Assembly: GCF_900108065.1 (NCBI RefSeq)
Contig: NZ_FNVQ01000004.1
Coordinates: 310,001-374,000 of the forward strand
Direction of reading: 5' to 3'
DNA from: Marinobacterium lutimaris
Lineage (GTDB): Bacteria > Pseudomonadota > Gammaproteobacteria > Pseudomonadales > Balneatricaceae
Length of the DNA: 64,000 nt
Positions 8,824 through 18,051 of the stretch are shown piece after piece; positions within the stretch are counted from its first letter, which is position 1; each line of letters starts with the position of its first letter. The position numbers and the translations under genes are program-made. The notes beneath the pieces were generated by a model. It did not search any database and was not told where the DNA came from. It saw only the letters and a program-made list of their open reading frames with translations.

Positions 8824-10098
8824 TCAGGCCAGCGGTCGCCGCGCCAGACGGGGCACCTCGCCACGCAGCCCCATCGCCATAAGCACCAGATGCTGTTTGA
8901 CTGGAGAGATACGGTCCATCAGGTTCATGCCGCTGGAACGCAGCAGCCGCAGGGGCGCCGGCAGATCGTCAAACAGCCGCCTGAAGCCCTCCATCACCGC
9001 CGCGGTCTGGATATTGTCGGCGCGACGCATACGCTGAAAACGGCGCAGTACCGCTTCCTGGGCCCAGTTCTCGCCGCGCTCATGGGCATCGAGTATCACC
9101 TCGGCCAGCGCCGCCGCATCGAGAAAGCCCAGGTTCACGCCCTGCCCCGCCAGCGGGTGAATGGTGTGAGCCGCATCGCCCACCAGTGCCAGCCCCGCCT
9201 GCACGTAACGCTGCGCATGACGCTGACGCAGCGGATGCACATGGCGTTTATCAACGCTCAGGATATGACCCAGGCGATGTTCAAACGCCTTGCCCAGGGC
9301 CTGGCAGAACGACTCGTCATCCAGCGCCATCAGCTCACGGGCGTGGCCCGGCGAGGTGGACCATACGATAGACAGGGTGCGGCCGTTGGGGTGGGCCAGC
9401 GGAAGCAGCGCCAAAGGCCCATCTTCAGTGAAACGCTGCCAGCAGGTGCTCTGGTGCGGATCTTCGGTTTCGATGGTGGTCACAATCGCATGGTGACCGT
9501 AATCCCACTCGGTAGCGCCCATACCGGTCAACGCTCTGACACGGGAGTTGGCGCCATCGGCAGCGACCAGCAAACGGGTTTCAATACTGCGGCCATCACC
9601 AAGACGCACCTTACGCGCACCCAGCGGATCCGGGGAGGATATGGATTCGATCTTCACGCCGGTGTCGAACTGAACGTTATCCGCCTGCTGCATCACCCGG
9701 TACAGCGCCGCCAGGGTGACGCGATTTTCGACGATATGCCCCAGGCAGGGTTCGTGCAGCTCATCGGCGCCAAAGTGGATTTCACCGCGTCCGGTACCAT
9801 CCCAGACGCGCATATCGGTATAGGCGCTGGCACGGGTATCGAGAATATGGGGCCAGGCGCCCAGATGAGTCAGCAACTGCTGTGAAGCGCAGGTAAGCGC
9901 ACTGACACGTGGGTCGAAACCTGCCTCGGTCAGCGTCGGCAGCGCGTCGATCAGCTGTTCCGGGCGATCCTCGCGGCTCTCAAGGATGCGGATATTCAGC
10001 CCGGTAGGCGCAATAGCGCAGGCCAGGGCCACACCGACCATGCCGCCACCGACGATAAGGATATCCACAGATTCGGTTACCGCTTCGGCTGTCGACAC
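8824..10098 (-). CDS. ubiI: FAD-dependent ubiquinone hydroxylase (UbiI/VisC type)
   Basis: A class A flavoprotein monooxygenase of 424 residues in the UbiH/UbiF/VisC/COQ6 family. The FAD dinucleotide fold is VDILIVGGGMVGVALACA (about 9-26), the DG-like motif is LLVAADGANSRVRAL near 180, and the GD motif is LVGDAAHTIHPLAGQGVNLG near 300. It is the second of two paralogues in the order pepP-ubiH-ubiI, so I name it UbiI (C5 hydroxylation of the quinone ring) by position and by DPRVSALT; from sequence alone the split of C1, C5 and C6 reactions between paralogues is not certain. Confidence 0.88.
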   Translation of the reverse strand: MSTAEAVTESVDILIVGGGMVGVALACAIAPTGLNIRILESREDRPEQLIDALPTLTEAGFDPRVSALTCASQQLLTHLGAWPHILDTRASAYTDMRVWDGTGRGEIHFGADELHEPCLGHIVENRVTLAALYRVMQQADNVQFDTGVKIESISSPDPLGARKVRLGDGRSIETRLLVAADGANSRVRALTGMGATEWDYGHHAIVTTIETEDPHQSTCWQRFTEDGPLALLPLAHPNGRTLSIVWSTSPGHARELMALDDESFCQALGKAFEHRLGHILSVDKRHVHPLRQRHAQRYVQAGLALVGDAAHTIHPLAGQGVNLGFLDAAALAEVILDAHERGENWAQEAVLRRFQRMRRADNIQTAAVMEGFRRLFDDLPAPLRLLRSSGMNLMDRISPVKQHLVLMAMGLRGEVPRLARRPLA

Positions 10099-10173
10099 CG
10101 TGCACCTCTACTTTCAATTCATATTGTTGCCAACGTTACATCGCAACCCTGGCGTTATATCAATGACGCTATC

Positions 10174-11439
10174 TCAATGAAGCTTGGGCGCCGGCTGATC
10201 CAGCCCCATGGCAGCCCGGGCCAGCAGGGTTTTACCCAGCGGACAGAGCTCCAGCGCCACCAGCCCCGCGTCTCTTAACAAACCGACACCGGGCTGCGAG
10301 CTGGTAAACAGCTTCATGGTGCGGTCGCTGAACTGGATAGTGCGGAACTGGTCGGAGTGGCGGGCAGTTTCAAACGCCTGCAGCGCATGCAGATCGCCCA
10401 ACGGCAATCCCTCACGGCGACGTTCAATAATCATATCGGCCAGGGCGACAACACCGCGGAACGCCAGGTTAAAGCCCTGCCCTGCAATCGGGTGCAGCGC
10501 GTGAGCCGCGTTACCCAGCACCACCAGTCCTGCGCGGACCTGCTCTTCCGCCAGCACCAGTTTAAGCGGGTAGTGAAAACGCTCGCCGACCCTCACAAAA
10601 CGGCCGGCGCGGTAGCCAAAGCGCTCCTGGAGCTTGCGCAGAAACGCCGCATCGTCCAGCGCCAGCACTTCGTCTACATCGTCTTCCGGCAGGGTCCAGA
10701 CCAGGCCACAACGCGCCTGCCCATCCAGATCTTCACCGGGCAGCAGCGCAATCGGTCCGCTATCGGTGAAGCGCTCGTAAGCTACACCCGCATGACTGCG
10801 ATCCAGGCTGACATTGGCCACCAGCGCATGCTGTTCATAGCTGCTCTGGCTGTAACCTATGCCGAGTTTTTCCCGCAGCGATGAGCGACCACCATCGGCG
10901 ATCACCACAAGACCTGCATTCAGGGTGCGTTCGCCCTCGGCGGTGCTGATCCGCACCTGACTGCCATCGGCGCGGTTATCCAGATCTTCTACCTGGGCCG
11001 GAGCGATAAAGTCGATCCAGGGCGCACCCTGCTGTGCCAGACGGCTCAACAACACCTGGCCCAACCAGTGGTTCTCCACCACATAGCCCAGCGCGGAGAC
11101 ATTCTCGCGCTGGGCATCCAGGCGGGTCACGCCGAAGCGACCGCGGTCGGATACGTGAATATGCTCAATCGGTGTCAGGTGCTGCGCCAGTTGCTGCCAG
11201 ATCCCCATGCGCTCGAACGGCGCGCGCACACCATAGGCCAGCGCGGTAGAGCGGGCATCGTAACTGGGCTGGAACACCGGCTCACCGGGAGCCGGCATCT
11301 GTTCGGCCTCAACCACGGCCACGCGCAGCTTCAGCTCACTGGCGACCGGCAGCAGGGCGCAGGCCAGGCTCGCGCCCACCATGCCACCACCGACGATTAC
11401 CAGGTCATATTGATCTGCCAGATCAGAGTCGTCACGCAT
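10174..11439 (-). CDS. ubiH: 2-octaprenyl-6-methoxyphenyl hydroxylase UbiH
   Basis: A 421-residue aerobic ubiquinone-biosynthesis monooxygenase. FAD-binding fold YDLVIVGGGMVGASLACAL (about 11-29); VVIADGGRSSLREKLG near 180; LGNAAHALHPIAGQGFNLAF near 305. The HIHVSDRGRFG and ALGYVVENHWLG segments are characteristic of UbiH rather than UbiI. It follows pepP by 8 bp and precedes ubiI by 75 bp on the minus strand, matching the conserved pepP-ubiH-ubiI order. Confidence 0.92.
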   Translation of the reverse strand: MRDDSDLADQYDLVIVGGGMVGASLACALLPVASELKLRVAVVEAEQMPAPGEPVFQPSYDARSTALAYGVRAPFERMGIWQQLAQHLTPIEHIHVSDRGRFGVTRLDAQRENVSALGYVVENHWLGQVLLSRLAQQGAPWIDFIAPAQVEDLDNRADGSQVRISTAEGERTLNAGLVVIADGGRSSLREKLGIGYSQSSYEQHALVANVSLDRSHAGVAYERFTDSGPIALLPGEDLDGQARCGLVWTLPEDDVDEVLALDDAAFLRKLQERFGYRAGRFVRVGERFHYPLKLVLAEEQVRAGLVVLGNAAHALHPIAGQGFNLAFRGVVALADMIIERRREGLPLGDLHALQAFETARHSDQFRTIQFSDRTMKLFTSSQPGVGLLRDAGLVALELCPLGKTLLARAAMGLDQPAPKLH

Positions 11440-11447
11440 CGTCAGTC

Positions 11448-12764
11448 TTACCCCTGCGCCATCAGCGCCTCGATCTCGTCGGCGCGTTTGGGCACGCCGC
11501 CGGTCAGCACTTCACAGCCGGTCTCGGTCACCACCACATCATCCTCGATGCGGATGCCGATCCCGCGCCAGCGCGGCTCAACATTTTCATTCTGCGGCGA
11601 GACATAGATACCTGGCTCAATGGTCATCACCATACCCGGCTTGAGCGGGCGCCATTTGCCATCCACCTTGTAGTTACCCACATCATGCACATCCATACCG
11701 AGCCAGTGGCCGATGCGGTGCATGTAGAATTCGCGGTAGGCACCCGCTTCGATCAGTGCGTCCACCTCGCCTTCCAGCAGGCCGAGTTCGACCAGACCTT
11801 CGGTCAGCATACGCACCGACAGGTCGTGCACCTCATTCCAGGGCAGGCCGGGTTTGACCAGTTCGATACAGGCTTCATTGATGCTCAGGGTCAGGTCGTA
11901 CAGAGCACGCTGCTCTTCGCTGAAACGGCCACTGGCCGGGAAGGTGCGGGTGATATCGCTGGCGTAGCAGTCCACCTCGCAGCCGGCATCGATCAGGATC
12001 AGGTCGCCATCCTGCATCTGCGCATCATTTTCGATGTAGTGCAGGATACAGCCGTTGGCGCCGGCGCCGACGATGGGGCTGTAGGCCTGGAAACGCGCAC
12101 CGGCGCTCATGCAGTGGCTGATGATTTTGCCTTCCAGCTCATACTCGTAACGGCCGGGAGCGGCTAGGCGCATCGCCTCGCAATGCGCCTCGGCGGAGAT
12201 GGCGGCGGCATGGCGCATCACCGCCAGCTCTTCCTCATCCTTGAACAGGCGCATCTCGTGGATCAGGTTATCCAGCAGTACCAGCTCTTCCGGCGGCTCT
12301 GCGCCGAGGCGGGACTTGGCGCGACCGGCGTTGAGCCAGCCCATCACCTGGGAGTCCAGCACCTCGTCGCTACCCACGGCGTAGTAGAGGCGACGAGCAC
12401 CATCGAGCAGCTCCGGGATACGCTCATCCAGCTCATCGTGATCAAACGCCTCGTCGGCGCCAAAGCGCTCAACACAGCCTTCGGGGCCAGCGCGATAACC
12501 GGTCCAGATCTCCATGGCGGGATCGCGGGGCGGACAAAACAGCACCACCTCTCCGGCTTCACGGCCCGGGCGCAGCAACAGCAGCGCGTCAGGCTCGTTA
12601 AAGCCGGTCAGGTAGTAAAAATCACTGTTCTGGCGAAACGGAAACTCGGCGTCACGGTTGCGAGTGACCAGGCTGGAACCGGCCACCAGTGCGACGCTGT
12701 CTTTCGGCAGCGCATCCAGCAGGCGGCGACGGCGGTTGGCAAAGCATTGCTGACTGATTTTCAT
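11448..12764 (-). CDS. pepP: Xaa-Pro aminopeptidase PepP
   Basis: A cytoplasmic metallopeptidase that removes N-terminal residues preceding proline. The 438-residue product has the aminopeptidase P N-terminal domain and the pita-bread catalytic domain with metal ligands in LIDAGCEVDCYASDITRTFP, HRIGHWLGMDVHD, MTIEPGIYV and GIGIRIEDD. Length equals the E. coli enzyme within a few residues. It lies 25 bp after the ygfB homologue and 8 bp before ubiH, forming a tight four-gene leftward unit. Confidence 0.97.
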   Translation of the reverse strand: MKISQQCFANRRRRLLDALPKDSVALVAGSSLVTRNRDAEFPFRQNSDFYYLTGFNEPDALLLLRPGREAGEVVLFCPPRDPAMEIWTGYRAGPEGCVERFGADEAFDHDELDERIPELLDGARRLYYAVGSDEVLDSQVMGWLNAGRAKSRLGAEPPEELVLLDNLIHEMRLFKDEEELAVMRHAAAISAEAHCEAMRLAAPGRYEYELEGKIISHCMSAGARFQAYSPIVGAGANGCILHYIENDAQMQDGDLILIDAGCEVDCYASDITRTFPASGRFSEEQRALYDLTLSINEACIELVKPGLPWNEVHDLSVRMLTEGLVELGLLEGEVDALIEAGAYREFYMHRIGHWLGMDVHDVGNYKVDGKWRPLKPGMVMTIEPGIYVSPQNENVEPRWRGIGIRIEDDVVVTETGCEVLTGGVPKRADEIEALMAQG

Positions 12765-12789
12765 GGTAGAGCGCGATCCTTAAAACGGT

Positions 12790-13392
12790 TTAGTGCAGCG
12801 TCGGCGGGGTCTTTTCCGCAGCCTTGGATTCCGATTCCGGCACGCGATTGCACTCGTTGAACATCAGCATCGCCGCCATACGGACATACTCCTGGACCTC
12901 CATCAGGTCCGCCTCATCCTCATCGGAATCCACATCGGTATCGGCCGCGATCTGGGCAATCTGCGCCAGGTCCTGCAGCCCTTCCTGCGCTTCCGCCGAG
13001 AGTTTCTGGGCTTTCTGGGTATGCAGACCAAAACCACTGAGGAAACCGCTGCACCAGCTACCCAGCGCTTCGGCCCGCTGCGCCAGCATCTGCTCGTCGT
13101 CCGGCAGCAGCAGAGCGAAATCAAAGTCATCCGACTCATACTGAGCCAGGGTGCGCTGGTAGAGTTCAATGAGGCCCAGCTTAGTGGTTTCCTGTTTCAG
13201 TGCACTGACGTCCATCAGTTCCAGGAACACCCGCAGCAGGGTATCGGCATCAAAGCGGGCGCCGGCGGCCAGCTGGCCAGCCAAAAGTCCATGCAGTTCG
13301 GCCGGGGATACGGCCAGGACACCTTCCTCGATCAACAGGTTGGCGACAATATCGAAATCGGGCAGTTCAACTGCGGCATCTTCGCGGGTCAT
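12790..13392 (-). CDS. ygfB: UPF0149 (YgfB) family protein
   Basis: A 200-residue all-helical protein of the UPF0149 family, identified by LHGLLAGQL near residue 40, the segment LLPDDEQMLAQRAEALGSWC and GFLSGFG near 130, plus an acidic C-terminal stretch (DVDSDEDEADLMEVQEYVRMA) shared by the family, and by its fixed position upstream of pepP. Its work in other gammaproteobacteria links it to stress and antibiotic-tolerance regulation in some species, but no enzymatic activity can be read from the sequence. First gene of the ygfB-pepP-ubiH-ubiI cluster. Confidence 0.9.
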   Translation of the reverse strand: MTREDAAVELPDFDIVANLLIEEGVLAVSPAELHGLLAGQLAAGARFDADTLLRVFLELMDVSALKQETTKLGLIELYQRTLAQYESDDFDFALLLPDDEQMLAQRAEALGSWCSGFLSGFGLHTQKAQKLSAEAQEGLQDLAQIAQIAADTDVDSDEDEADLMEVQEYVRMAAMLMFNECNRVPESESKAAEKTPPTLH

Positions 13393-13498
13393 GGTAAGGG
13401 TACATTCTGTCGGTCAGAGGGATAGCGGACCGACAGCGCGGCCCGCGGGTAATAGGTAATGCTAGCACCTCAGTGGTTACAGGGCCACGCACGGCGTA

Positions 13499-16420
13499 TC
13501 AGTGTTCTACACAGACACGGTCGCGACCCAGGTCCTTGGCGCGATAGAGCGCGTGGTCGGCACGCAGGCTGATACTTTTCTGAGTATCGCCCGGGCGCCA
13601 GGCAGCCACACCGATACTGACAGTGCAGACGCCCGCTACAGGGAAGGCATGGGCGCGCACATCATCCGCCAGCCTCAGCGCCAGCTGCTCCGCATCACTC
13701 AGACTGGTGCCGGGGCAGATAACCATAAACTCTTCACCACCCCAACGGGCAATGGAATCCTGGTGGCGGCAGCCCCCGGTCAGCACCGCCGCGAAATCGG
13801 TCAGCAGTTGATCGCCAACGTCATGACCAAAGCGGTCATTGACCTCCTTGAAGTGGTCGATATCGAGCAGCAGCACCGCAAAGCCCGGGCCGCCCTTTTT
13901 GCTCTCTTCCACCTGCCGCTCGAACAGCTGCTCGATAAACAGCCGGTTCTTCAGCCGCGTCAGACGATCGGTGACAGAAAGCTGCTCCAGCATGCGGTTT
14001 TTCACCTTGAGCTCTTCATGAGCCTGCTGCAGCTGGTCATTGCTCTCGCGGATACGGTTGTTCAGACGCGCCAGTTTACGGTTCCAGACAAGGATCACTC
14101 CCAGCAACAGCGCCGCACCGAAGGATGTCTGCGCCAGCAGGCGGTAATCGGTGCTCTCTTTCAGCGATCCTATCTGCAGCCAGCGGGTGGCGATGGTTTC
14201 GCGCTGCTCGTCACTGACCGAGGCCAGTGTCTTGTTCATGATGCGGTTGAGGATCACGTCATCGGCACGCATCGCCATGCGCAGCGCGTAACGCGAATCC
14301 AGCTGACCGGAGATTTTCAGTTCGCCGTAGACACGGCGGCTCAACTCCCGCCCCAGTACCGGCAGGCTGTCGACCACACCATAAATTTCACCCTTGTTCA
14401 GCGCGGTCAGTGCAGCCTCCAGGCTCTCATAGCCACGCAGGCCCACCCCCGATCCCAGGTCATGCAAAAACTGCTGAACCTCGCCCCCCTCGACCAACCC
14501 CAGGGTGCGGCCCTTGAGCTGCTCGAGATCGCTGAAAAACACCTCATCCGGCCCGGTAGCGACCACCAGCGGACTGGTGAACAGCGGCTGGGTAAAAGAG
14601 AGGTCCTCGCGCTCTTGCAGCAAGGGCGAGGTAGCCACCAGGTCACAGCGCCGGCTCTCCAGCGCGGCCAACGCCTGCTTGTAACTGTCCGCCGCTTCGA
14701 TACGGAAGCTGATACCGGAGTTATTCCGCAGAATCTCCAGCAGATCGGCGAATGCGCCGATCTTCTTGCCGTCCTCACCGATATGCTCCAGCGGCAGGTT
14801 ATCGCGCCGCACGCAGACCTTGACGGCAGTGCGAGACTCCAGCCATTCCAGCTCTTCTCCGCGCAGGTGCACGTAACTGGCCGGGGAAGCGGCACTGGAA
14901 AGCCACTTCTGCTGCAGCCCCCTTTTCTCCTCTTCGGTCAGACTGTCCATCGCCCGCTGCAGAATATCGCGCAGCTGCGGCTGATCCTCACGCACCGCGA
15001 TACGCAACGATAAAGGATCGCCGCCATCGATATTGAGCGTGCTCTGGCTGATCAGACCGGGGACACCATATTTCTGGCTCAGGTGGTCCGCCACCGTCAT
15101 CAATTCGATGGTGGCATCCGCCGTTCCCGTGCTGACCTTGAGCAGCGAGTCGAGACTGTCGGTGGAGGGAATGACCTTCATACCCGGCTGGCTGCTGAGC
15201 CGGTCATACATATAAAAGCCATCCGGCAGCACCAGCGTTTTCTTTTTCAGCTCATCGAAGCTGGCGATTGCAGGCGTCGAATCGCGCCGGTACAACGCCT
15301 GCACCTGGCGCACATAGGGACGGGTAAAGTCGAGATAGGTGTCACGCTCTTCGCTGTAGACGATATTCATCATCACATCGAGGCGGCCATCGCGCATCAT
15401 CTGCAGGTATTCGTCCCAGCTCAGGCCGGACACCATATTAACCTCCAGCCCCACCTTGTCGGCCAGCAGCTGGATCAGGTCAACGGAGTGACCGCGTGGG
15501 CGACCGTTCTCAAAAAAGTTGTAGGGCTCGAAGTTGCTTTCGTTGTGCACCCTGATCACTGGGTTCTGCTTGACGAACTCACGCTCGCTTGGCGTGAGCG
15601 CCACGGTGCGCGCCTTGCGGATAAAGCCCATCGATGCGCGCCCCATCCAGCGGTCGATCAGCGTCTCCCACTCATCCGCCGTGATCGCATCCATCCCCTT
15701 CTGGATAATGGATTGCAGCAGCGGCTGTTCCGGCTGTACACCAAAGCGCAGGTCCTCGCGTCCCACGTTTCGTAGCTGGAACTCACCCGCCACCTTGATG
15801 TTCGTATAGGCATTGGTCGACGCGTAGTGATAACCGGAGGTCAGGTTCTGAATGGCGGCGTCGATCTCGCCATAGGCCAGAGCGCTGATCAGCGTGGCGT
15901 AATCTTCATATTCGCGGATATCCAGATCCGCCTGGGTGCGCAGTTCACGCAGGTAAAAGATGTTGCGCAGCACACCAACCCGTTTTCCGGACAGGTCGGA
16001 CAGACCGTTGTAGTCACCAAATTCCTTGCGAGTGAACACCACGGTGGGAATTTCGAAATAGGGAGTCGTGTAAAGAGTGAACGGGGTGCGTTCCGGCTTG
16101 AAGGAGATATCGGAGATCGCGTCGATCTGACGCTCTTCCAGCATGCGCAGGTTGTTGGACCATTCGCCGGTGCCGAGTTTTATATCCAGGCCGGTTTTCT
16201 GCTCGATAAGCTCGACCAGCTCCGGTACGAAGCCGTGCAGCTCCCCCTTATCAATAAAGGAGAAGGGTACAAAATCGTACATGGCCGCCATAGTGACCGG
16301 TTTGCCGGCGGCGACATAAGCGGCTTCTCTATCGGTCAGTACCACCTGGGGATCAGCCGCCAGCACCGAACGCGCCAACAGAGCCCAGAACAGCAGAAGG
16401 ATGAGGTGTATTCGCGACAC
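13499..16420 (-). CDS. Diguanylate cyclase with three periplasmic solute-binding-like sensor domains
   Basis: A large membrane sensor that should make cyclic di-GMP. Signal sequence IHLILLLFWALLA, then three successive SBP-bac-3 (amino-acid-binding-like) domains beginning near GKPVTMAAMYDFVPFSF, NPVIRVHNESNFEPYNFF and TAVKVCVRRDNLPLEHIG, a transmembrane helix (FGAALLLGVILVWN), a short coiled coil, and a C-terminal GGDEF domain with RWGGEEF. The inhibitory I-site RHQD precedes the active site at the usual spacing, so the enzyme is probably catalytic and product-inhibited. I prefer the GTG at 16420, which puts the signal peptide at the N-terminus after AGGGAAA; an in-frame GTG at 16471 would add 17 residues. 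Ligand unknown. Confidence 0.9.
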   Translation of the reverse strand: MSRIHLILLLFWALLARSVLAADPQVVLTDREAAYVAAGKPVTMAAMYDFVPFSFIDKGELHGFVPELVELIEQKTGLDIKLGTGEWSNNLRMLEERQIDAISDISFKPERTPFTLYTTPYFEIPTVVFTRKEFGDYNGLSDLSGKRVGVLRNIFYLRELRTQADLDIREYEDYATLISALAYGEIDAAIQNLTSGYHYASTNAYTNIKVAGEFQLRNVGREDLRFGVQPEQPLLQSIIQKGMDAITADEWETLIDRWMGRASMGFIRKARTVALTPSEREFVKQNPVIRVHNESNFEPYNFFENGRPRGHSVDLIQLLADKVGLEVNMVSGLSWDEYLQMMRDGRLDVMMNIVYSEERDTYLDFTRPYVRQVQALYRRDSTPAIASFDELKKKTLVLPDGFYMYDRLSSQPGMKVIPSTDSLDSLLKVSTGTADATIELMTVADHLSQKYGVPGLISQSTLNIDGGDPLSLRIAVREDQPQLRDILQRAMDSLTEEEKRGLQQKWLSSAASPASYVHLRGEELEWLESRTAVKVCVRRDNLPLEHIGEDGKKIGAFADLLEILRNNSGISFRIEAADSYKQALAALESRRCDLVATSPLLQEREDLSFTQPLFTSPLVVATGPDEVFFSDLEQLKGRTLGLVEGGEVQQFLHDLGSGVGLRGYESLEAALTALNKGEIYGVVDSLPVLGRELSRRVYGELKISGQLDSRYALRMAMRADDVILNRIMNKTLASVSDEQRETIATRWLQIGSLKESTDYRLLAQTSFGAALLLGVILVWNRKLARLNNRIRESNDQLQQAHEELKVKNRMLEQLSVTDRLTRLKNRLFIEQLFERQVEESKKGGPGFAVLLLDIDHFKEVNDRFGHDVGDQLLTDFAAVLTGGCRHQDSIARWGGEEFMVICPGTSLSDAEQLALRLADDVRAHAFPVAGVCTVSIGVAAWRPGDTQKSISLRADHALYRAKDLGRDRVCVEH

Positions 16421-16609
16421 TGAATAAACTTTCCCTGTACGATCAAGTAGAACGTTGATTAAACATGCCACCCCCTATCCATCAGAGCAAGCTTAAACAG
16501 CGCGGCAATCGGGCCGGACGCCGATTGACCCCCCGGTTAGCGCTGTTTATAGTCGCCCTGACGGGAGTCTCCCCCCGGAGAGCGCCGCTAATGTCACTAA
16601 GGCTGGGTC

Positions 16610-16819
16610 ATGTCCGAACACTACTTCAACGCACTGGAACAGAAGATCGATCTGCTGCTGGCCAAGCTCGATCAGTTGGAGCAGGAAAACCGCTATCTAC
16701 GTGACCAGACCGGCAAGCTACGCGAAGAGCGCGCCCAGCTTCTGCAGTTGCATGACCAGACCCGCAACAAGGTGGAAGGCATGATCTCGCGTCTCAAAGC
16801 ACTGGAGCAGCAATCATGA
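16610..16819 (+). CDS. ZapB-like small coiled-coil protein (TIGR02449 type)
   Basis: A 69-residue, almost entirely heptad-patterned protein: FNALEQKIDLLLAKLDQLEQ then ENRYLRDQTGKLREERAQLL. It matches the small family found just upstream of zapA in many gammaproteobacteria. Its stop overlaps the zapA start by four bases (ATGA), so the two are translationally coupled and probably act together at the division ring; that is inference from context. The Shine-Dalgarno is weak. Confidence 0.85.
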   Translation: MSEHYFNALEQKIDLLLAKLDQLEQENRYLRDQTGKLREERAQLLQLHDQTRNKVEGMISRLKALEQQS

Positions 16820-17142
16820 GTCAGGACGCACGTACCGTTACCGTAAAGCTTCTCGACAAGGAATACACGATCAGCTGCCCCGATGGCGCTGAAGCCGAAC
16901 TGCTGGCATCTGCCGACTATCTCGACAGCAAGATGCGGGCGATCAAATCCAGCGGCAAGATCGTCGGCCTCGAGCGTATCGCCGTGATGGCCGCGCTGAA
17001 CGTCTCCCACGAATTGATCAAGAACAGCGCCGAAAGCCAGCGCAGCCTGGAGATGCAGTTGAAGCGTCTCGGCAGCAAGATCGACCGCTCTCTGGAGCGC
17101 GAAGCGCGGGATGTCGGTGACACTTCAAAAGATGACGCCTGA
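16816..17142 (+). CDS. zapA: Cell division protein ZapA
   Basis: A cytoplasmic FtsZ-binding protein that bundles protofilaments. The 108-residue product has VTVKLLDKEYTISCPDG (N-terminal globular domain), LLASADYLDSKMRAIKSSGK, RIAVMAALNVSHELI and a C-terminal helix, all standard for ZapA. The start overlaps the preceding gene by ATGA. The 6S RNA gene and fau follow, the classical zapA-ssrS-fau order. Confidence 0.96.
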   Translation: MSQDARTVTVKLLDKEYTISCPDGAEAELLASADYLDSKMRAIKSSGKIVGLERIAVMAALNVSHELIKNSAESQRSLEMQLKRLGSKIDRSLEREARDVGDTSKDDA

Positions 17143-17222
17143 AAAACTCTCATAGTCATTTTTTATCGTTATATTTCAACCGAATAGAGCTCTTGTAGCA
17201 AAAGCTTTTAAAATTTCAAGAG

Positions 17223-17250
17223 CTGACATTCATACCTGTCGCGGTATAAT
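17223..17250 (+). promoter_or_regulatory. Sigma-70 promoter of the 6S RNA gene
   Basis: A CTGACA -35 box (17223-17228), 16-bp spacer and perfect TATAAT -10 box (17245-17250). The expected start point, about 17257, is 4 bases before the closing stem of 6S RNA. It is the clearest promoter in the window. Confidence 0.75.
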
Positions 17251-17256
17251 AGAACC

Positions 17257-17436
17257 ACTTCCTGGGGTGTTCGCTAGTCGGTTAAGTCCCTCGAGCCGAT
17301 AAGCACTACCCAGAGGGTGGAAAGCAGGTGTTGTGTGCATGTCCGGTTACCGGAAAGCCTGATATATCTGCTGACGTCCTCGACCTGAACCTTTGGGTTC
17401 AGGGCCACAACCGATGTCGGCATCCTGGGAGGCCCT
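17257..17436 (+). ncRNA. ssrS: 6S RNA
   Basis: 6S RNA binds the sigma-70 RNA polymerase holoenzyme as a promoter mimic in stationary phase. Recognised from the sequence: GTTCGCTAGTCGGTTAAGTC, then CCTCGAGCCGATAA, and near the 3' side CCTGAACCTTTGGGTTCAGG (a perfect hairpin) and GGCATCCTGGGAGG, all in the order and spacing of gammaproteobacterial 6S RNA. The closing stem pairs 17261-17269 with 17421-17429 (nine pairs, some G-U). Position between zapA and fau confirms it. Exact ends are estimated to within a few bases. Confidence 0.93.
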
Positions 17437-17439
17437 ACC

Positions 17440-18051
17440 TTGAATAACACTCCAGCTGAAAAACGCGCCCTGCGCCAGCAGATGCGCCACCAGCGTCGCA
17501 GTCTGAGCCCGACACAGCAGCGTGAAGCCGCTATCGGTGTACGCAACCGCATCCGCAACCAGCTCTGGTTTCTCCGCGCCCGGCATATTGCGCTCTACCT
17601 GCCCAACGATGGGGAGATCGACCCGACTCCGCTGATCAAGCTCTGCTGGAAAATGGGTAAAAAGGTTTATCTGCCGGTACTGCATCCGATCCGTCACAAC
17701 CGGCTCTGGTTTATCCACTACACCCCAGATACCCGCATGACCCCCAACCGCTTCGGCATCCCCGAGCCGTCACTGCAGAAACATCCGCGACGCCCCGCCT
17801 GGGCGATGGATCTGGTGATGCTGCCATTGGTGGCATTCGATGCGGACGGCAACAGGATGGGCATGGGCGGCGGTTTTTACGACCGCACCTTCGGCTACAA
17901 ACTCAAGGTAAAGGGTATGAAAGGCGCCCGGTTGATCGGGCTCGCGCATGAATTTCAGAGAGTCGGGGAACTACCGGTACAACCCTGGGATGTACCGCTA
18001 TTCGGAATAGTGACCAACAGGGCGAATTATCTTCGCCATCGATCTGTTTAG
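17440..18051 (+). CDS. fau: 5-formyltetrahydrofolate cyclo-ligase
   Basis: Converts 5-formyl-THF to 5,10-methenyl-THF with ATP hydrolysis, linking to the glycine cleavage genes in this window. The 203-residue product has RALRQQMRHQRRSLSP, HIALYLPNDGEIDPTPLI and the ATP/folate motif GMGGGFYDRTFG near 145. The start is TTG 17440; its Shine-Dalgarno GGGAGG (17427-17432) is the 3' strand of the 6S RNA closing stem, so the two share sequence. The gene is co-transcribed with 6S RNA in E. coli; the layout here would allow the same. Its stop overlaps the stop of a convergent small ORF by two bases. Confidence 0.95.
   Translation: MNNTPAEKRALRQQMRHQRRSLSPTQQREAAIGVRNRIRNQLWFLRARHIALYLPNDGEIDPTPLIKLCWKMGKKVYLPVLHPIRHNRLWFIHYTPDTRMTPNRFGIPEPSLQKHPRRPAWAMDLVMLPLVAFDADGNRMGMGGGFYDRTFGYKLKVKGMKGARLIGLAHEFQRVGELPVQPWDVPLFGIVTNRANYLRHRSV

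Noticed and set aside
13502-15013. A 503-codon plus-strand open frame opposite the diguanylate cyclase
   Set aside because: It mirrors the codon structure of the real gene, has no domain and no ribosome site. High GC keeps antisense frames open by chance.
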